The notes beneath the pieces were generated by a model. It was given only the letters and a program-made list of their open reading frames with translations. It did not search any database and had not been told where the DNA came from. From positions 12,170,001 to 12,234,000 of the forward strand of contig CANUEZ040000179.1 of NCBI GenBank assembly GCA_948099385.1: a stretch of 64,000 nt of DNA. The letters run 5' to 3'. Shown piece after piece: positions 45,458-57,112 of the stretch. The position numbers and the translations under genes are program-made. How positions within the stretch are numbered: position 1 is the first letter of the stretch; each line of letters opens with the position of its first letter. This DNA comes from Fasciola hepatica. Its lineage: Eukaryota > Platyhelminthes > Trematoda > Plagiorchiida > Fasciolidae.

Positions 45458-48400
45458 CTGATCCATTTGAGACAAAGGTTCAAGATGGTAGGAACGGGTA
45501 CGTGGAGTCCGACGGCAAGAAAGGATGGGTGTAGAAAGGGGGTGGGAGATTGTGGAAATATCTCGTTGTTGCCAAGCCAAGCAATATAGGTCATTACAAC
45601 AAACCAAAGCTTAAGTGTTTTCTTGAAATCCCCAATCAGTGAACACTTATGAAGACTGCTATCAACTGGATCACGAAACTGAAAGTTTGTGTTGCCTCTC
45701 TGAAGGTTAGGGTAAGAGGCGAAGTGACTCTGACTTAAATGTTGTTTTAAGATCATTTTTCCGTAAGTGCTGGTCCACTCGGAGAGAGAATCTGTCTACG
45801 GTATTTTGGTTTTGATTCTCGCGATAATCTCAGCCCATCATTTTCATAGAGGTGAATGGAGCACCTTGGTCATTGGTTAAAAAAAGACAGAACCTTCTGC
45901 TTACGCTCCGTCGATCTTGTTGTGTTCGGTATGGGCAGTTACGTGCGCAGTCGAATAGTCCCCCACGCACTCAATCTGTGGACTATAGGTCCACATTCCA
46001 TGCACACGGGCACACGCACGTACACACGCATACAGGGGTGACTCTAGTCATACACTATCCCGGACATCACTGGCAAATCCAATGTTCCCGCGTCTATTAC
46101 GGGCTTGCGTGGTCTGATCTAGTTGTACGCTTGACTTGCTTTTTCACCGACACGTGACTCTGATTTGCACACTTACTTGCTTACCTGCTTGCTCCACCGC
46201 TGACATGCTTGCTTTTGCGCTTGCCGTACGCTGTTGCTGAATACACGTCACGCTTACTTTTTGCATACCGATTAGGGACAACATATCTGAAGCTCAAAAT
46301 TTGTGTTATCAGAAAGCTCTAGAGAAAAATTCGCTTCTGGGAAGGCATACACTTCTTGGTTTTAAACTTTGTGGAAAGCAAACTTGTTCGGAGGATTTCT
46401 CGATGATATGATTTAGCACTCATGGTGCAGCTTCAAGTCGAGCCAAGTCAGTAATAGATTTGCACACCCAATCGGGTGGATTTTCAGCATTTGGAAATAA
46501 AAAAACGGAATGGGAAAGTACGCAAAAAGGTAGTAATTTCCATCCACGCGAACCTCTTCGTAAGTTCTTTCATCGAATCAAGAAGCTGAGGAGTATGATA
46601 TAAGAAAGTAGATGTGCGATACGCAGAATTGCGAGTAAACAGAAATCTGAACTTTGAACCTGTGCGGGACGTAGAAACGATTTTTGGAACTTCGCTGCGT
46701 AGAGGACGATAAATGTCTGAAAATACTTTGAAAGTAAACTGACCGCCATCTCTAAAGAGTTTATCAGTGATGGTATCAACAAGTATATCTCTGGTTATGC
46801 CAGGTATTTTAAGGACAAACAAATGGTTTGGGAATACGTTGTATCATTGTAGACTATGTATAAAATTTTCACGGTCTATGTTGGTTTTCCATCCAAATAA
46901 ACGCAACTGAGATCAATGAAATGTCGGAAGGCGGTTGGAATTTTTGATAGAAACACGATTGTGATAAAAAGGCAAATATGTCTGTGAAACATGTCTCGTC
47001 AAGGCGATAAAGTGAGGAAACGGGAATATAGCTTAAATTTCAAGTATTCATCAGCCAGTTCTAAGATGGAAGCGCAGTTATGTGGTAGTCGGAGGAAAAA
47101 CGAAGAACAAACGAACTCCATGACTTCAGACATGTGGAAACAGTTCAGTGCGCAGTCTGTCTACTTACTATGAATCAGTAGTAAGATGAAGCAGATAAGT
47201 ATAAGTGAGGTGTCAGCCATCACGAGGACTACCCTAACCTGCCGCTGGATACTTGACAGTGACTCACTGAAATCTCTCCAATTCCTTTTTTCATATAAAA
47301 AAACACACGTTCCTCAATGATGACGAAGATGACAACTTTCCACCTTTGTTTCACCACCACATTCGTAGAAGTGAGGTAAACCGAATGTCCCCTAACCAGT
47401 CCTGCCCGTGTATTCATCTGGTGTAGTTTAGATGATGTATGGAGCAATCCGGCTGGAGTTGGTGAAAACACAAACCTGGTGGTGGAGTCCAATCTCATTA
47501 TTATTGGCATAGGTAGCCAATTTCATCAATCTTATGAAATACCGTAACCCCTGGGTGTGGCTTAATAGCTCAGAATGAAAAGGGAGCAAGTCAAATTTGG
47601 GTCCAATCTCATCAGGGTCTAACACGTGTAACAGATGGGTCAGTTTACCGAATGATGAACAATTTACACGGAAATTTGTTTACAGCTTACTGGACTCGAC
47701 GGTGCTGGGTGGGTAGGAATAAAACTTACAGAGTAGTGTACAGTGTTGACCCTCGTCTTGCCTTTGTGGACAATTTGAGATACCATCACACCAGAATCGT
47801 TGCGGAATGCACGTTTCTCGGTCGCATGCAATCCAATTCTCTTCGCATGGACTTTTGCCTGAATGACAAAAAGGGGAAACATAAACATGTTGCTGCGATT
47901 ATATTAAAGGATTAGTAAACTAAGTAAAGGATGCTTTCCGAATTCGCAGTGCAATTATTATAGCGTTACAAGAAATCGGAATGCCCAGTTCAGAACTTTG
48001 AGGCGACATTCATCCGGAAGTGGCCGTTATTATCCCCGGTTGTCTCCAGCAAAATGTGGTCCATCTAGGCTCTTAGTTTAAACCACCTACTGAGTGATGC
48101 ATGAGCAGCCATTGGAACCAGTTGCAGGCTTGAATGACCGGAGTAAATGTGAAACCCATTCATAGACTATCACGTCCAAGGTCCCATGCCCAAGTGAATG
48201 ACTCAGAAACTTTGCAAACATTCTTCACTACCTTGAATTCCGACCTCAGAGTACTCTTGATATCCGGGTACACTTCACGAAATTCTGGTATCAGATACGT
48301 TGAATTAAATTGCACACGTGTGATCTCCGGAAACGAAAGAAATCCAACTAGCTCAATGAATGAAGCCCGTATCAGTGAACACCAATCCTACTGAGCCATA

Positions 48401-50044
48401 GCCAGTAATCCCTATTGTTTGCGAGGGCGTATTACTGAATATTCACAGGGACAAGCTTATGAAAAAAGAAGCAACGGCGAAGATGTCAAATCAGATCAAC
48501 GTTCTACGATAAGCATTGATAAAATATGAAGGTCATCCAAGAGGCTGAACGCTAAACTAGTACCAAGACCACCATGGGTACGCGGAGCATGGGAACGATT
48601 CCTAGCGGGAATGAAACAGCTGTGCGGTACTTCCATGGTTTTCAGCGGTCACTTGAGCTTTCACAATGCATGGTCCGCTTACTGATGATATCATTTGAAC
48701 TTAGGGTGAAACATTTGCACTTTTACCGGCAAATTCAGGGATCAAGAGTTTATAATAACTGCCTCAATTCAAGCCAAACTGAAAGACTGAACTCACTGAC
48801 TAAATAGTGGTAGAGCGGTTTCAAGATGTTGATGCATCTAGGCTCCTTCGTACGCTCAAAGAATTTTCCGCATCGAGTTTGGACGTTCTGTATACCGAAT
48901 ACTCTGAATAAGAAACCGGCTGCTAATCTGAAACTGTTCAACTTCAAACTGTTGAGGACTCATAAATCCAGTCCGAAATACCCCTCAATCAAAAACCATT
49001 ACAAAGAACTTTCCGCCGATAGCTTCGATATATTTACTACACCGAAGCCGATACAAAAAGGCTATTTGCCCTCTTTTTTGAACTTTTGAACGCCCGCCAC
49101 TGCCCACACCAGTTCACCGTCCAGTTTGGAGATGTTGTAGCTTCTGTCAACAATTTTATTAGTGAGTGATTAAATAATGCAGAAAAACCAGTGAAATTTA
49201 TTTCTTCGATTGCATTTTGGTTTTTGGAAGGATTATTTGATAAAACTGTCACGGATGCCTAAAACAGTTGCTTGTTCAGCTGTTTCGAGGGTATGGGCTG
49301 CCATGTCTTTAATAGATGGCAACGTGTCAATGCATGTTAATAATTCAGGCCAACGATTGAATCAAGATAAACCGCCAACAGCAGAGCTACTTGTCGATAG
49401 TGCAGGTCAAAAAACGAGAAAGAATTCCCGTCAAACAGCAACACGGCAGTTTGATCAACTAATCAGAAGAAAAAGTGCACTTTGTTAGCTTGGACCAGTT
49501 AGTTTGCAGTGCAAAGATTGGTGACAGTGATTCTTAATTCATCATAAATAATGTGTTCTGACCTCGCAAACGGAGATAGTTCGAAGACAGAAGAGCCTTC
49601 TTACTAGGGCTACTGAGTCAGATCAAAATAGATTTCGGATTGCTTCACTGAAGAGCGCAGTGCAAAGTGTCAGGCAAAGCGGTATGGAAGTAACTGATAA
49701 ACAGTTAAGGAGACATTCAAAACACTGTTCTTTCTGGATATTTATTTTCCACTAACATTGTTCGTCGGTCTGAAATATCCCCTAAACACGTCTGTTGATT
49801 CCTTCTAGTGAGAATCAGCGGCGGATCGTTTCCTAAACACTAATAGCCGCATACATACACGCACGCACCTGCAATTCTACACGTACTCGTTCCATCCCAA
49901 CTCGCTTGCCTTATCTGTACTTTGATGAGTAAACCCGACCGGCTCTGTGTGTCTAATCTCTTCTCTCCTAACTACGCTGTTCACCGTTGTTTGCCCATCC
50001 ATATTCCATAACATGAGATTCATGATGTAGGGTGAACTTTTAAA

Positions 50045-50215
50045 ACGTTAAAAACATGGAAGCACTGTACAGCCGTTCCATCCTTGTTAGGAAACATCAG
50101 TAGTGCACATCCATCTAGTCACCACGGGGACCCGAACACGGGGTGAACAATTGTGGATGGAACAACTTAAACACAAGTTCATCCGGGTTGGGTCTTCACA
50201 GTTTACCGAACTTAT
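50045..50215 (-). mobile_element. tRNA-hammerhead SINE, copy 3
   Basis: On the minus strand a B-box-like GTGTTCGGGTCCC is followed by gatggatgtgcacta, the core CTGATGT (50100-50094), a stem-II-like TCCT/AGGA pair, GGAAC in place of GAAAC, then ggctGTA as cleavage site. The 3' stem I strand cagtgcttccatg follows. Stem I pairs GCACT with AGTGC and GGA with TCC, as in an Sm-alpha-type hammerhead. Two core changes make it probably inactive. Confidence 0.72.
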
Positions 50216-51084
50216 ACACTGCATGATGTAGCGTCCTCCGTTGCTCACGTATACCAGCCCAGTCTTCTGTTTGACTGGTGCTGTTCTGTTGACTCGTGTG
50301 ACCCTGGGTATGATTGAATCTCCTTTCTTTTCATTGTTCCAGCAGCTCACGAGAGGGTGGTTGTGACTGTCGTTGAATGGGTTCTAAATTCCGCAATCTG
50401 TTGTGCAGACTGACTGGTTAATCTGTCTCTGGCTGGTTTAGACGCATTTCCTGGCGTAAACTTTACTTTTGGTTTGCGTGTTTCCAAGCTGATTTATTAC
50501 AAATCTCTACTGTGAATACTATTCCGTATTAACTCGGACGATATCTGTTTGGATTCTAGTATAACTTATTTGTTTAACTCATTCGATATTCATTTATTTA
50601 GTCTGCTGCGTGTCCCTTTTGTTCTGCTGACCTTCCACTGGAGCAGCTGTCTGATTACCTGAGTTCTCTACTGTTGAATGTACACTGCCTTTCTGTTTTG
50701 CCAATCTGTCACGTATGCAGATCCAATATCAATCCATTCAGTTCCGTCAATAAACGATCCTGCTTGTTCCTGCTCTACTGTTTCTGAACTGCATGTAATC
50801 GGGGAGCGAGTATCTTGCAGAATTACAGGATTCTACTACGTCACTGAATAAGCAAACACAACGTTTTTCTATGTTTACGCCGTCCGTTTATTCCGGTCTC
50901 AATACACTCCGGGAAAGTTTGCGCCATACTAAATATTTTAGTACTTAGCTTCAACCGATCTCCATTGTTGGATTGCATCTTTTCTGTCTCAAGATCTTTA
51001 ATAACCACAGGTAATAAGATCACTGATAATGTTCGGCTTTCTGAATGGAGCTGTATAAAATATCTAGGAAATGAGCCATCGTGC

Positions 51085-51285
51085 ACAGTATCCACGCTCA
51101 GAGCACTATTAGAAACCACAGAAGTACTGTGCAAAAGTTTCATCCTTTTAAGGATTCGTCAGCTGCAGTGCATAACCACCGAGTCCCAAACGGCACTCAA
51201 ACCAGGACAGGATATACGAGTGTGAGTCACACACACACACACACGGGTTACCACCAGGCTATCCTGTCTGACTCTTGTAGTGCGT
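51085..51285 (-). mobile_element. tRNA-hammerhead SINE, copy 4 (best core)
   Basis: On the minus strand the A-box-like GATAGCCTGGTGGTAAC is separated from a B-box region (GGTTTGAGTGCC) by a (TG)n expansion. Then follow ggtggttatgcactgcag, CTGACGA (51162-51156), a perfect 5-bp stem II (ATCCT-TAAA-AGGAT) and GAAA (51141-51138). Position 7 of the hammerhead core is not conserved, so CTGACGA is a legal core. The cleavage triplet is GCA where GTA or GTC is expected, so activity is doubtful. Confidence 0.75.
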
Positions 51286-53137
51286 GTATTGATTTTTACG
51301 TCATGCAAAACTGCCTCAGTTCAAGCATTTTTCCAGTTTGAATACTGCTCATCTTTGCTGTATCATCCACGTACGTTTGCTTCGTACGCGTATCGATCTG
51401 TGCAGTCGGCCGACCCTACTGACGCTCACGCACGTGCCTAGAGTCATTTCATGTACATGCTTGATCAATCACATTTCTGGTAAGTGCGCTTGTAGCCACA
51501 GCGCGTCTGTCTTCTCGGCAAACTCCCAACAATTCGGTTTGCATCAGTATTGCATGATTCACAGTACCCCCAACCAAGTTCCAATGGGATTTTTTTAAAT
51601 CTCTTTTCATTAGGAACCCTGCAGAGGCGACGTCCATCAGAGTGTAATAACCCAGAAAACGTGCCAATTATCAGGTCATTTACTCGTCATACAGTTTTCG
51701 ATTATACTAAATTAATAGGCTAGAACGGCACCCTTCACTTGCATCAATGGTACGCAGTCAAAGATAACCCAGTACTCGCTGGGTTGGAGGGTGTTAATGC
51801 AAGTCCCGTACGTCATTAGTTGTTTCAGGTTATAAGTACTACTTTCAAAGTATCATGTGACGTGAAGCTGATGGCTGAGAGCAACCAGCTCGGATAGTCT
51901 GATTTGAAAAGTATGTGATGCACTGTTCGAGTCCAAACTGAGATTCGGTACGTATGGACCATTGATGATTGCTGACTGCAATGAAAAAGCGGCTCATGTG
52001 CTTCTATGGTTGATACTGTGCACGATAATTAACTTCACAAAAAATTTACCCCTCTTGTTATTCACTTTTAAAATAGGGAAGTATCTGGTGGTTATTGCGC
52101 AGTGAATTTTGTGTTGTGAACCTGCAGCGATAGTGGTCTAATAAAATTCAAGTTGGGCGCTGATCAAACGGATATCGTGGGGGATTTCGGCCCTTCTCTC
52201 CCAGTTTCGATTCCTGCGACCTCCGCAGGTCACCCCGACTTGCAGCCTATCGCTGGTTGCGATGACCTTCCTGAGATATTGTACCAATATCGCATTATAT
52301 ATGTATTATATACTGCTCATGTTACGTGTAATATTATCGTTTATTATTAAGGGGGTGAATAATAAAAGACAAAGACAAAAATTAGGACTCCAAGCCAACC
52401 GTTTTTACTTATTTTTATCAGCCCAGCTTATTAGTTTATCTTCATAAATAAATTTCTAGTGCGCACATCGAGGGCTGAAAAAATTCTTGTTCGCCTTAAA
52501 CCCTCTATCCAACTCTTTTTTCTTTTACGGCGATACTCGTGTTAAATCCGTGTGGGGTTCGCACTCCGACGCAACAATTTCAAACACAGCGCGAGGAAGC
52601 CACAAGTATCCGGTCATGCATATCATACTATTTCGCTACTTTGATTTGTCTTCGGTGAAAGTAATCAAGCACTTCAGTCTTGATTCCTTCTCTGGGGTTA
52701 GAAATAGCTGTGATGATTTAGCAGCTGTCACACATGATACCGTCAGGTACAGCTTCGTAACCACGTACACGGATGAATCTCAACCAATCAGGACCGCCTC
52801 TGACAGGTACGACAAAAATTCCCTGTGATTGGTCATCTTCGAGTCTATCGATTATCTTTGGTTTGAGATATTTATACAGACCAGCTCTGTGATACAAATA
52901 ACGTGCTATTTTGCAGCCTTGGTGTTCTTGCAACTTTCTTTCGAGTAGTTCTGGGTGAGGGAAATTTCAGTACGTCCTATCAGTTCAGTTCATCGTGATT
53001 GCAGCAACAGCACATAAAAAGACATGGACTCATCAGACGATCGATAGTTCTATGAAGCAGTTCGTGGTCACTGTGAGAAAATCACTGCAAAACAATTAGA
53101 CCACTCAGTCAATCAACTAATCTGGAAGAATGCTTAC

Positions 53138-53548
53138 GAGATGATGAAATCTGTTTTAACACACTGATCTGAAACTCAAACTCGGGCATTTGTTCCAAGT
53201 AGGGCAGCTTGACTTGTCGTCCAGCAACCGATTTTTCCCCTAGTTCTTGAGGTGCTACTGCTCGGCTTCTCCGTGTCAGGTTCAGTTTTGGTGGCTCTTC
53301 CAAAATCGACGGTAACAGGATACGAATCACTGAACGTGGATAGCGAAAATGAAAGTGTTTTTGCCATTCCATTGCTTTCTCGGTTTTCGGTAGACCCACT
53401 GTATCGTCGCAGAATCGACGAACTTTGGGGCACGGTGGCGAATAGGCGGATATACTCCATTTCTCATACACCTCGAACAATGTGTGTCGGCCGTCGATGA
53501 TTGAGCTAGGGTCTTGCAAGGCAATTTTGTTCAAACGAACGTTTGCAT
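53138..53548 (-). CDS. Membrane-protein gene, ectodomain exon (137 codons)
   Basis: The acceptor is ctcttcaaacag before 53548 and the donor is catctc/gtaagc at 53138. The exon is 411 nt and phase 1 at both ends. It encodes ANVRLNKIALQDPSSIIDGR, then TLFEVYEKWSISAYSPPCPK and RRFCDD (two Cys). A basic stretch with a possible N-glycosylation site (NLT in KLNLTRR) follows, then LPYLEQMPEFEFQISVLKQI. The FEVYEKWSIS segment could correspond to the F.IDW..ISLV segment of sarcoglycans, but similarity is weak. The exon reads in frame into the transmembrane exon through a shared Pro codon. Confidence 0.83.
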
Positions 53549-55564
53549 CTGTTTGAAGAGATAGATTAAACAGATTATGAGATTCAAATAAAGGGGTATC
53601 AGTTAGATACGTCTTATTAAACCATACCTTATGGTATTGCTCTGCAATGCATTGTTTTTTCCGATAGGTGTTTTTAAACTAAAAACATACTGCAATCACA
53701 TGTGAGGTAAATGGTCGCTTCTTTGGGAAGTTGAGGTAAACACGGGATAAGGAATGGAAATTGTTTGATGGAAGAACCTGCCTGAGTAGTAGACATTCAC
53801 AGTTATTCTATTACACTTTTCTTGTTTTAACCATACTCCCACTCGCTCTCAAACACGTGCACACACACATACACACACACACACATGCACATGCACACCT
53901 GACTCTAAGTCTCCTACACACCTCACTTAAATCGACCAAATAATTTGTCCTTTTTACCTAAAGTACGCGACCGATGAAAGTATATGAGTGAAATTTCTTC
54001 ATCCGTGGTTGCCCTCTGAATTGCACCTGCGACAAGGGGAGCTAGATACACTACTTCCATCGGGAAATATACTAATCTCAGTAGTTATGCGTGTGTTATG
54101 TGAAACTTCTAGATAACTAGCCCGTTGTTGTCGGCATCTGTCTGTCAAAAGTTCCTTGACCCCAAGAAAGACATAAAAAACGATTTAAGTGTTTTCCTTT
54201 TTGATATCCGCTACTGCGTCCTTTGAAAACGATGATTCTCTGTGACCAATTTGAAAAGGGAAGTCATAAACATAGGTTTGCACTACGCTTCCTGGACCAT
54301 TTCGTTGTTTCTGTACACGTGCATACTGCAGTCAAAGTGGTTTTTGTCTAATCAGTAAAATAACCAATGAAATTAAGACAATATTGGTACGAATGATAGA
54401 TGATGGGCGCGAACAAAATTAGAGGGAAGCTAAGTGTTAGGTCAACAGGGTAGGCCTGTTTGCACAGTTGGGTTTTATAACAGGTGCATGGGAAATTGAC
54501 TGAGGCTCACCAAAGTGTGTGGCATAAATTTTCCCCAGGTGGCGGTATCCGCGATAATGAACTGTTTTCCACACGGAAAAAGATCAATTTTCATTGCAAC
54601 AAACCGTTCTCATTCACTTTTGGTAAATTTATTTCGATTTTCTTTGGATGACAGATTTTTGTTTTGGATTACCCTCTTTATTTTCCGGTATAGTCTTTTG
54701 TTACTCAAGAGTAGTGTGCTGTGGAAAATGGAAGTCGTTCCCGAGGGGACCTATTTGTCACCTCCGACAGTTTATCACCAGGCAATAACTAGTCACTTGC
54801 CAGGTACGACGGTGGTTTATCACATTATAAACTGCTTGTCGAAAGTATGGACGGCTGTGAAAAACAAAAAGAACAATTTTTCAAGTTCCGTGATCCTTTT
54901 CAACTCACTTCAGCCATTCTTTCTTCCGTCGACAAATAGAAAAGGGACCATAAGTTGTTTTCAGAAAGAATGAAAAATCAGCTCTTAGCAAGAACGGTCA
55001 TGAAGCCGCTCATTTTGTGCGACTTCCTGCTGGGTTTGGGATCCAGTAAACGTATTACTAAATTAAAGTAAGCCATTGACGATGAACCTTCAATTATATC
55101 ATTGGTTAGTTAGTGATCATATCAGTTTCACTGTGGCTATCGTTCCGTGGAGGACGCGCCCCCGAGACAGGCCCACAAACGCGATCATTCGAATACGTCT
55201 TTCTTTTCCGCCTCCGTATCACTTTCCGAAGAGGGACTAAGTAAAACGCAGTTCAAGATGTTTTGCCTCCTTAACACCGTGCTGCCTAGTGTCTAAAATT
55301 TAGCTAAAAACTTCATATCACTATCAAGTCGGTTCAAGGAAAAGATACAGGAAAACACCATCCTTATTTCTTGCATATGTCAGTGCACAGTCTTCCACCA
55401 TTAAATTTTGCAATTTGTGGAATTTTTCAAACAAAGCGGTCTATGCAATATCGTTGAATGGATTATGGGCCGACAGTGCACTGGTGATGTTACTCTGACA
55501 GTTGGGAATAACTTAAGGCGAATAATGTGTGGCAGAGGTTAGTCAGAAAGAAGATATTATCTAC
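53549..55564 (-). other. Intron, about 2 kb
   Basis: Includes a (CA)n region (53856-53897). A 152-codon plus-strand open frame at 54515-54973 has no domain and overlaps nothing recognisable. Confidence 0.7.
53856..53897. repeat. (CA)n microsatellite, interrupted
   Basis: CA-rich tract with cat interruptions. Confidence 0.9.
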
Positions 55565-55715
55565 CTGAGGTGAGTAGTTGTTCCGACGTCGGCCCAAAAT
55601 ACAACGGGGACTTTCGCAGGCAACGAAAACGCGGATTTTCTTCCCGTAGCTGATCTGGATCACAGGTCCAGGAGAACGATTGTGGTGCTTTAACACGATT
55701 AACAAAAATCACGAT
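55565..55715 (-). CDS. Membrane-protein gene, ectodomain exon (about 50 codons)
   Basis: The acceptor is gttgattccag before 55715 (phase 0) and the donor is cctcag/gtagat after 55565 (phase 1); 151 nt. The correct frame reads IVIFVNRVKAPQSFSW, then CDPDQLREENPRFRCL and SPLYFGPTSEQLLTS. A different frame across the same DNA is also open but fits neither neighbour's phase. The pattern C-x4-LREENP-x3-RC is close to the CLREVENP...RC segment I remember from human epsilon-sarcoglycan, the strongest hint of that family here. The two Cys probably form a disulphide. Confidence 0.8.
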
Positions 55716-55750
55716 CTGGAATCAACAGAATAATGAAAAGCTTAGCAAAC
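55716..55750 (-). other. 35-nt mini-intron
   Basis: Minus strand gtttgctaagc...gattccag, 35 nt, with a T-rich centre. Removing it joins two open exons in phase 0, whereas reading through gives a stop within three codons. Introns of 30-40 nt are well known in flatworms and support the taxonomic guess. Confidence 0.72.
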
Positions 55751-55930
55751 TCTCGGATCCACACGCCTCTGAACTGGAAACACTAAGCGACTTGGCAGAT
55801 ACGGCCATCTTTGGGAATGCTTTGAGCTTTCCGTTACTTGATCTGCCAGCACCGTGATGTGTACTGGTTCTCTACTGTTTTGCTTCCGTCCACTAGCTCT
55901 AGTGGAGGGAATTTTCTGGCTTCGAGTCAT
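55751..55930 (-). CDS. Membrane-protein gene, ectodomain exon (60 codons)
   Basis: 180 nt, phase 0 at both ends. The acceptor is taaatcaag before 55930, downstream of a T-rich tract, and the donor is gaga/gtttgc at 55751. It reads MTRSQKIPSTRASGRKQNSR, then PVHITVLADQVTESSKHS and PYLPSRLVFPVQRRVDPR. The initial Met is unlikely to be a start, because the upstream exon ends in the same phase and no signal peptide follows. Joined to the upstream exon it creates adjacent NGT and NMT glycosylation sequons. The FPV..R.DPR-IVIFV junction parallels the PLPI..(K)EGVYV strand in sarcoglycans. Confidence 0.78.
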
Positions 55931-56963
55931 CTTGATTTACTAATAGAAAAATAACAGTTTATATACGATGCATGGAGGCCATAGCCAAGTCCTGACCAGC
56001 ACACTTATTGTTCCACCTCTTATTTATAACCAGCTCTTCTAAGTGATCAGTCTTCTCACAACTCCAGCTGGCTGATTCGGTTAAGATGGCGGATGGGATT
56101 TGATCGGCCCTTCGATCCTCTCCGTTCGCTCTAATCTTGTCCTCGATTCAGGACAAGCAAAGAGGTGCTGGCCTCTCACCTAACTGTCGTGCTGTCTACT
56201 AAGCTAATCAAGCCACCTACCGAAAATGTGCCTATCAATTTCCTTACAAGTACCAATACCAAATGCAAACAAATTTGAAAAGGAAAGCATACGAATGAAA
56301 TCCCGATCAAGGGTGTCAGAGTGAAATAATAGACAAAGGATTATCACCCGGAAAATCAGTGTTTGCTTAGGTTGCTGGACTTCTATAGTAGATGGAAAAA
56401 TCCGTTAATAATCAATAACGAAGGATAGAACAAACCGAAGAATAAATGAATGGTCCATTTTGTAAACACACAGACAAACAGACAGACAGACAGACATACA
56501 GACAGATAGATAGATAGACAGTCAGATAGACAGACAGACAGACAGGTTAAGCGCATGACAGCATCACTGACTGACTGACTTCGTGAACATAAAATTGGAT
56601 TGGATAGTTAATGGTTCAAGCATTTATTCATTTGTTGTTGAAATGATTGAAGGAAACATTTAAATTCTGAACAATATAAGATTGCAATTTCCATTACAAC
56701 AATAACTTTATGAAGATGTCCTATGACAAGAGATTGCATATTTTATGCAGAACTATTAATAAAGCTGTATAGAACGCGATAGATAAGCAAGTCACGGACT
56801 AGCCCGTTTTGTTTCTCATTGTTTATTGAGTTTTCATAGTTGCGAGAACAGCACGGAGACCGAAAGGAAATCGTCTCTCACTCCATTGCCGTTGTGCTAA
56901 CGTATGGTGGATCATGTTGTATTGCTGAAGTACGATCTCTCAGCCACTGAAGGACAAACTCAC
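55931..56963 (-). other. Intron, about 1 kb, with a GACA-type repeat
   Basis: Holds an interrupted (GACA)n/(GATA)n tract at about 56470-56545. Nothing else recognised. Confidence 0.75.
56470..56545. repeat. (GACA)n/(GATA)n microsatellite
   Basis: Tetranucleotide array mixing gaca and gata units. Confidence 0.93.
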
Positions 56964-57112
56964 ATTTGTTCCATTCGGTGCACGAATATCAAAAGCAGCC
57001 TCGATCGGTAAGTGTCGCAAATCCTGAGAATAATCTTGTAGGTTTCCCAAAAGAAAATTCTGATCAAGTTTCCATGTTTCACCAGCTTTCATATCCATTC
57101 GATGTCGGAATC
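56964..57112 (-). CDS. Membrane-protein gene, ectodomain exon (49 codons)
   Basis: 149 nt. The acceptor is ctttaaacag before 57112 (phase 1) and the donor is acaaat/gtgagt after 56964 (phase 0). Only one of the three frames is open. It reads FRHRMDMKAGETWKLDQNF, then LLGNLQDYSQDLRHLPIEAA and FDIRAPNGTN. The acceptor and donor are both strong. The SQDLRHLPIEAAFDIR stretch lines up loosely with the QPERLNAINITSALDR stretch of epsilon-sarcoglycan. NGT is a potential N-glycosylation site. Confidence 0.82.

Larger units (their letters stand above)
45458..53137 (-). other. Intron, about 7.7 kb, SINE-rich
   Basis: Contains two hammerhead SINE copies (50045-50215 and 51085-51285) and small CA repeats. 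Open frames such as 47652-47915, 48826-49089 and 49210-49488 (+) lack recognisable domains. Confidence 0.65.

Noticed and set aside
54515..54973. 152-codon plus-strand open frame
   Set aside because: It lies in an intron of the minus-strand gene and has no domain, splice or repeat support.
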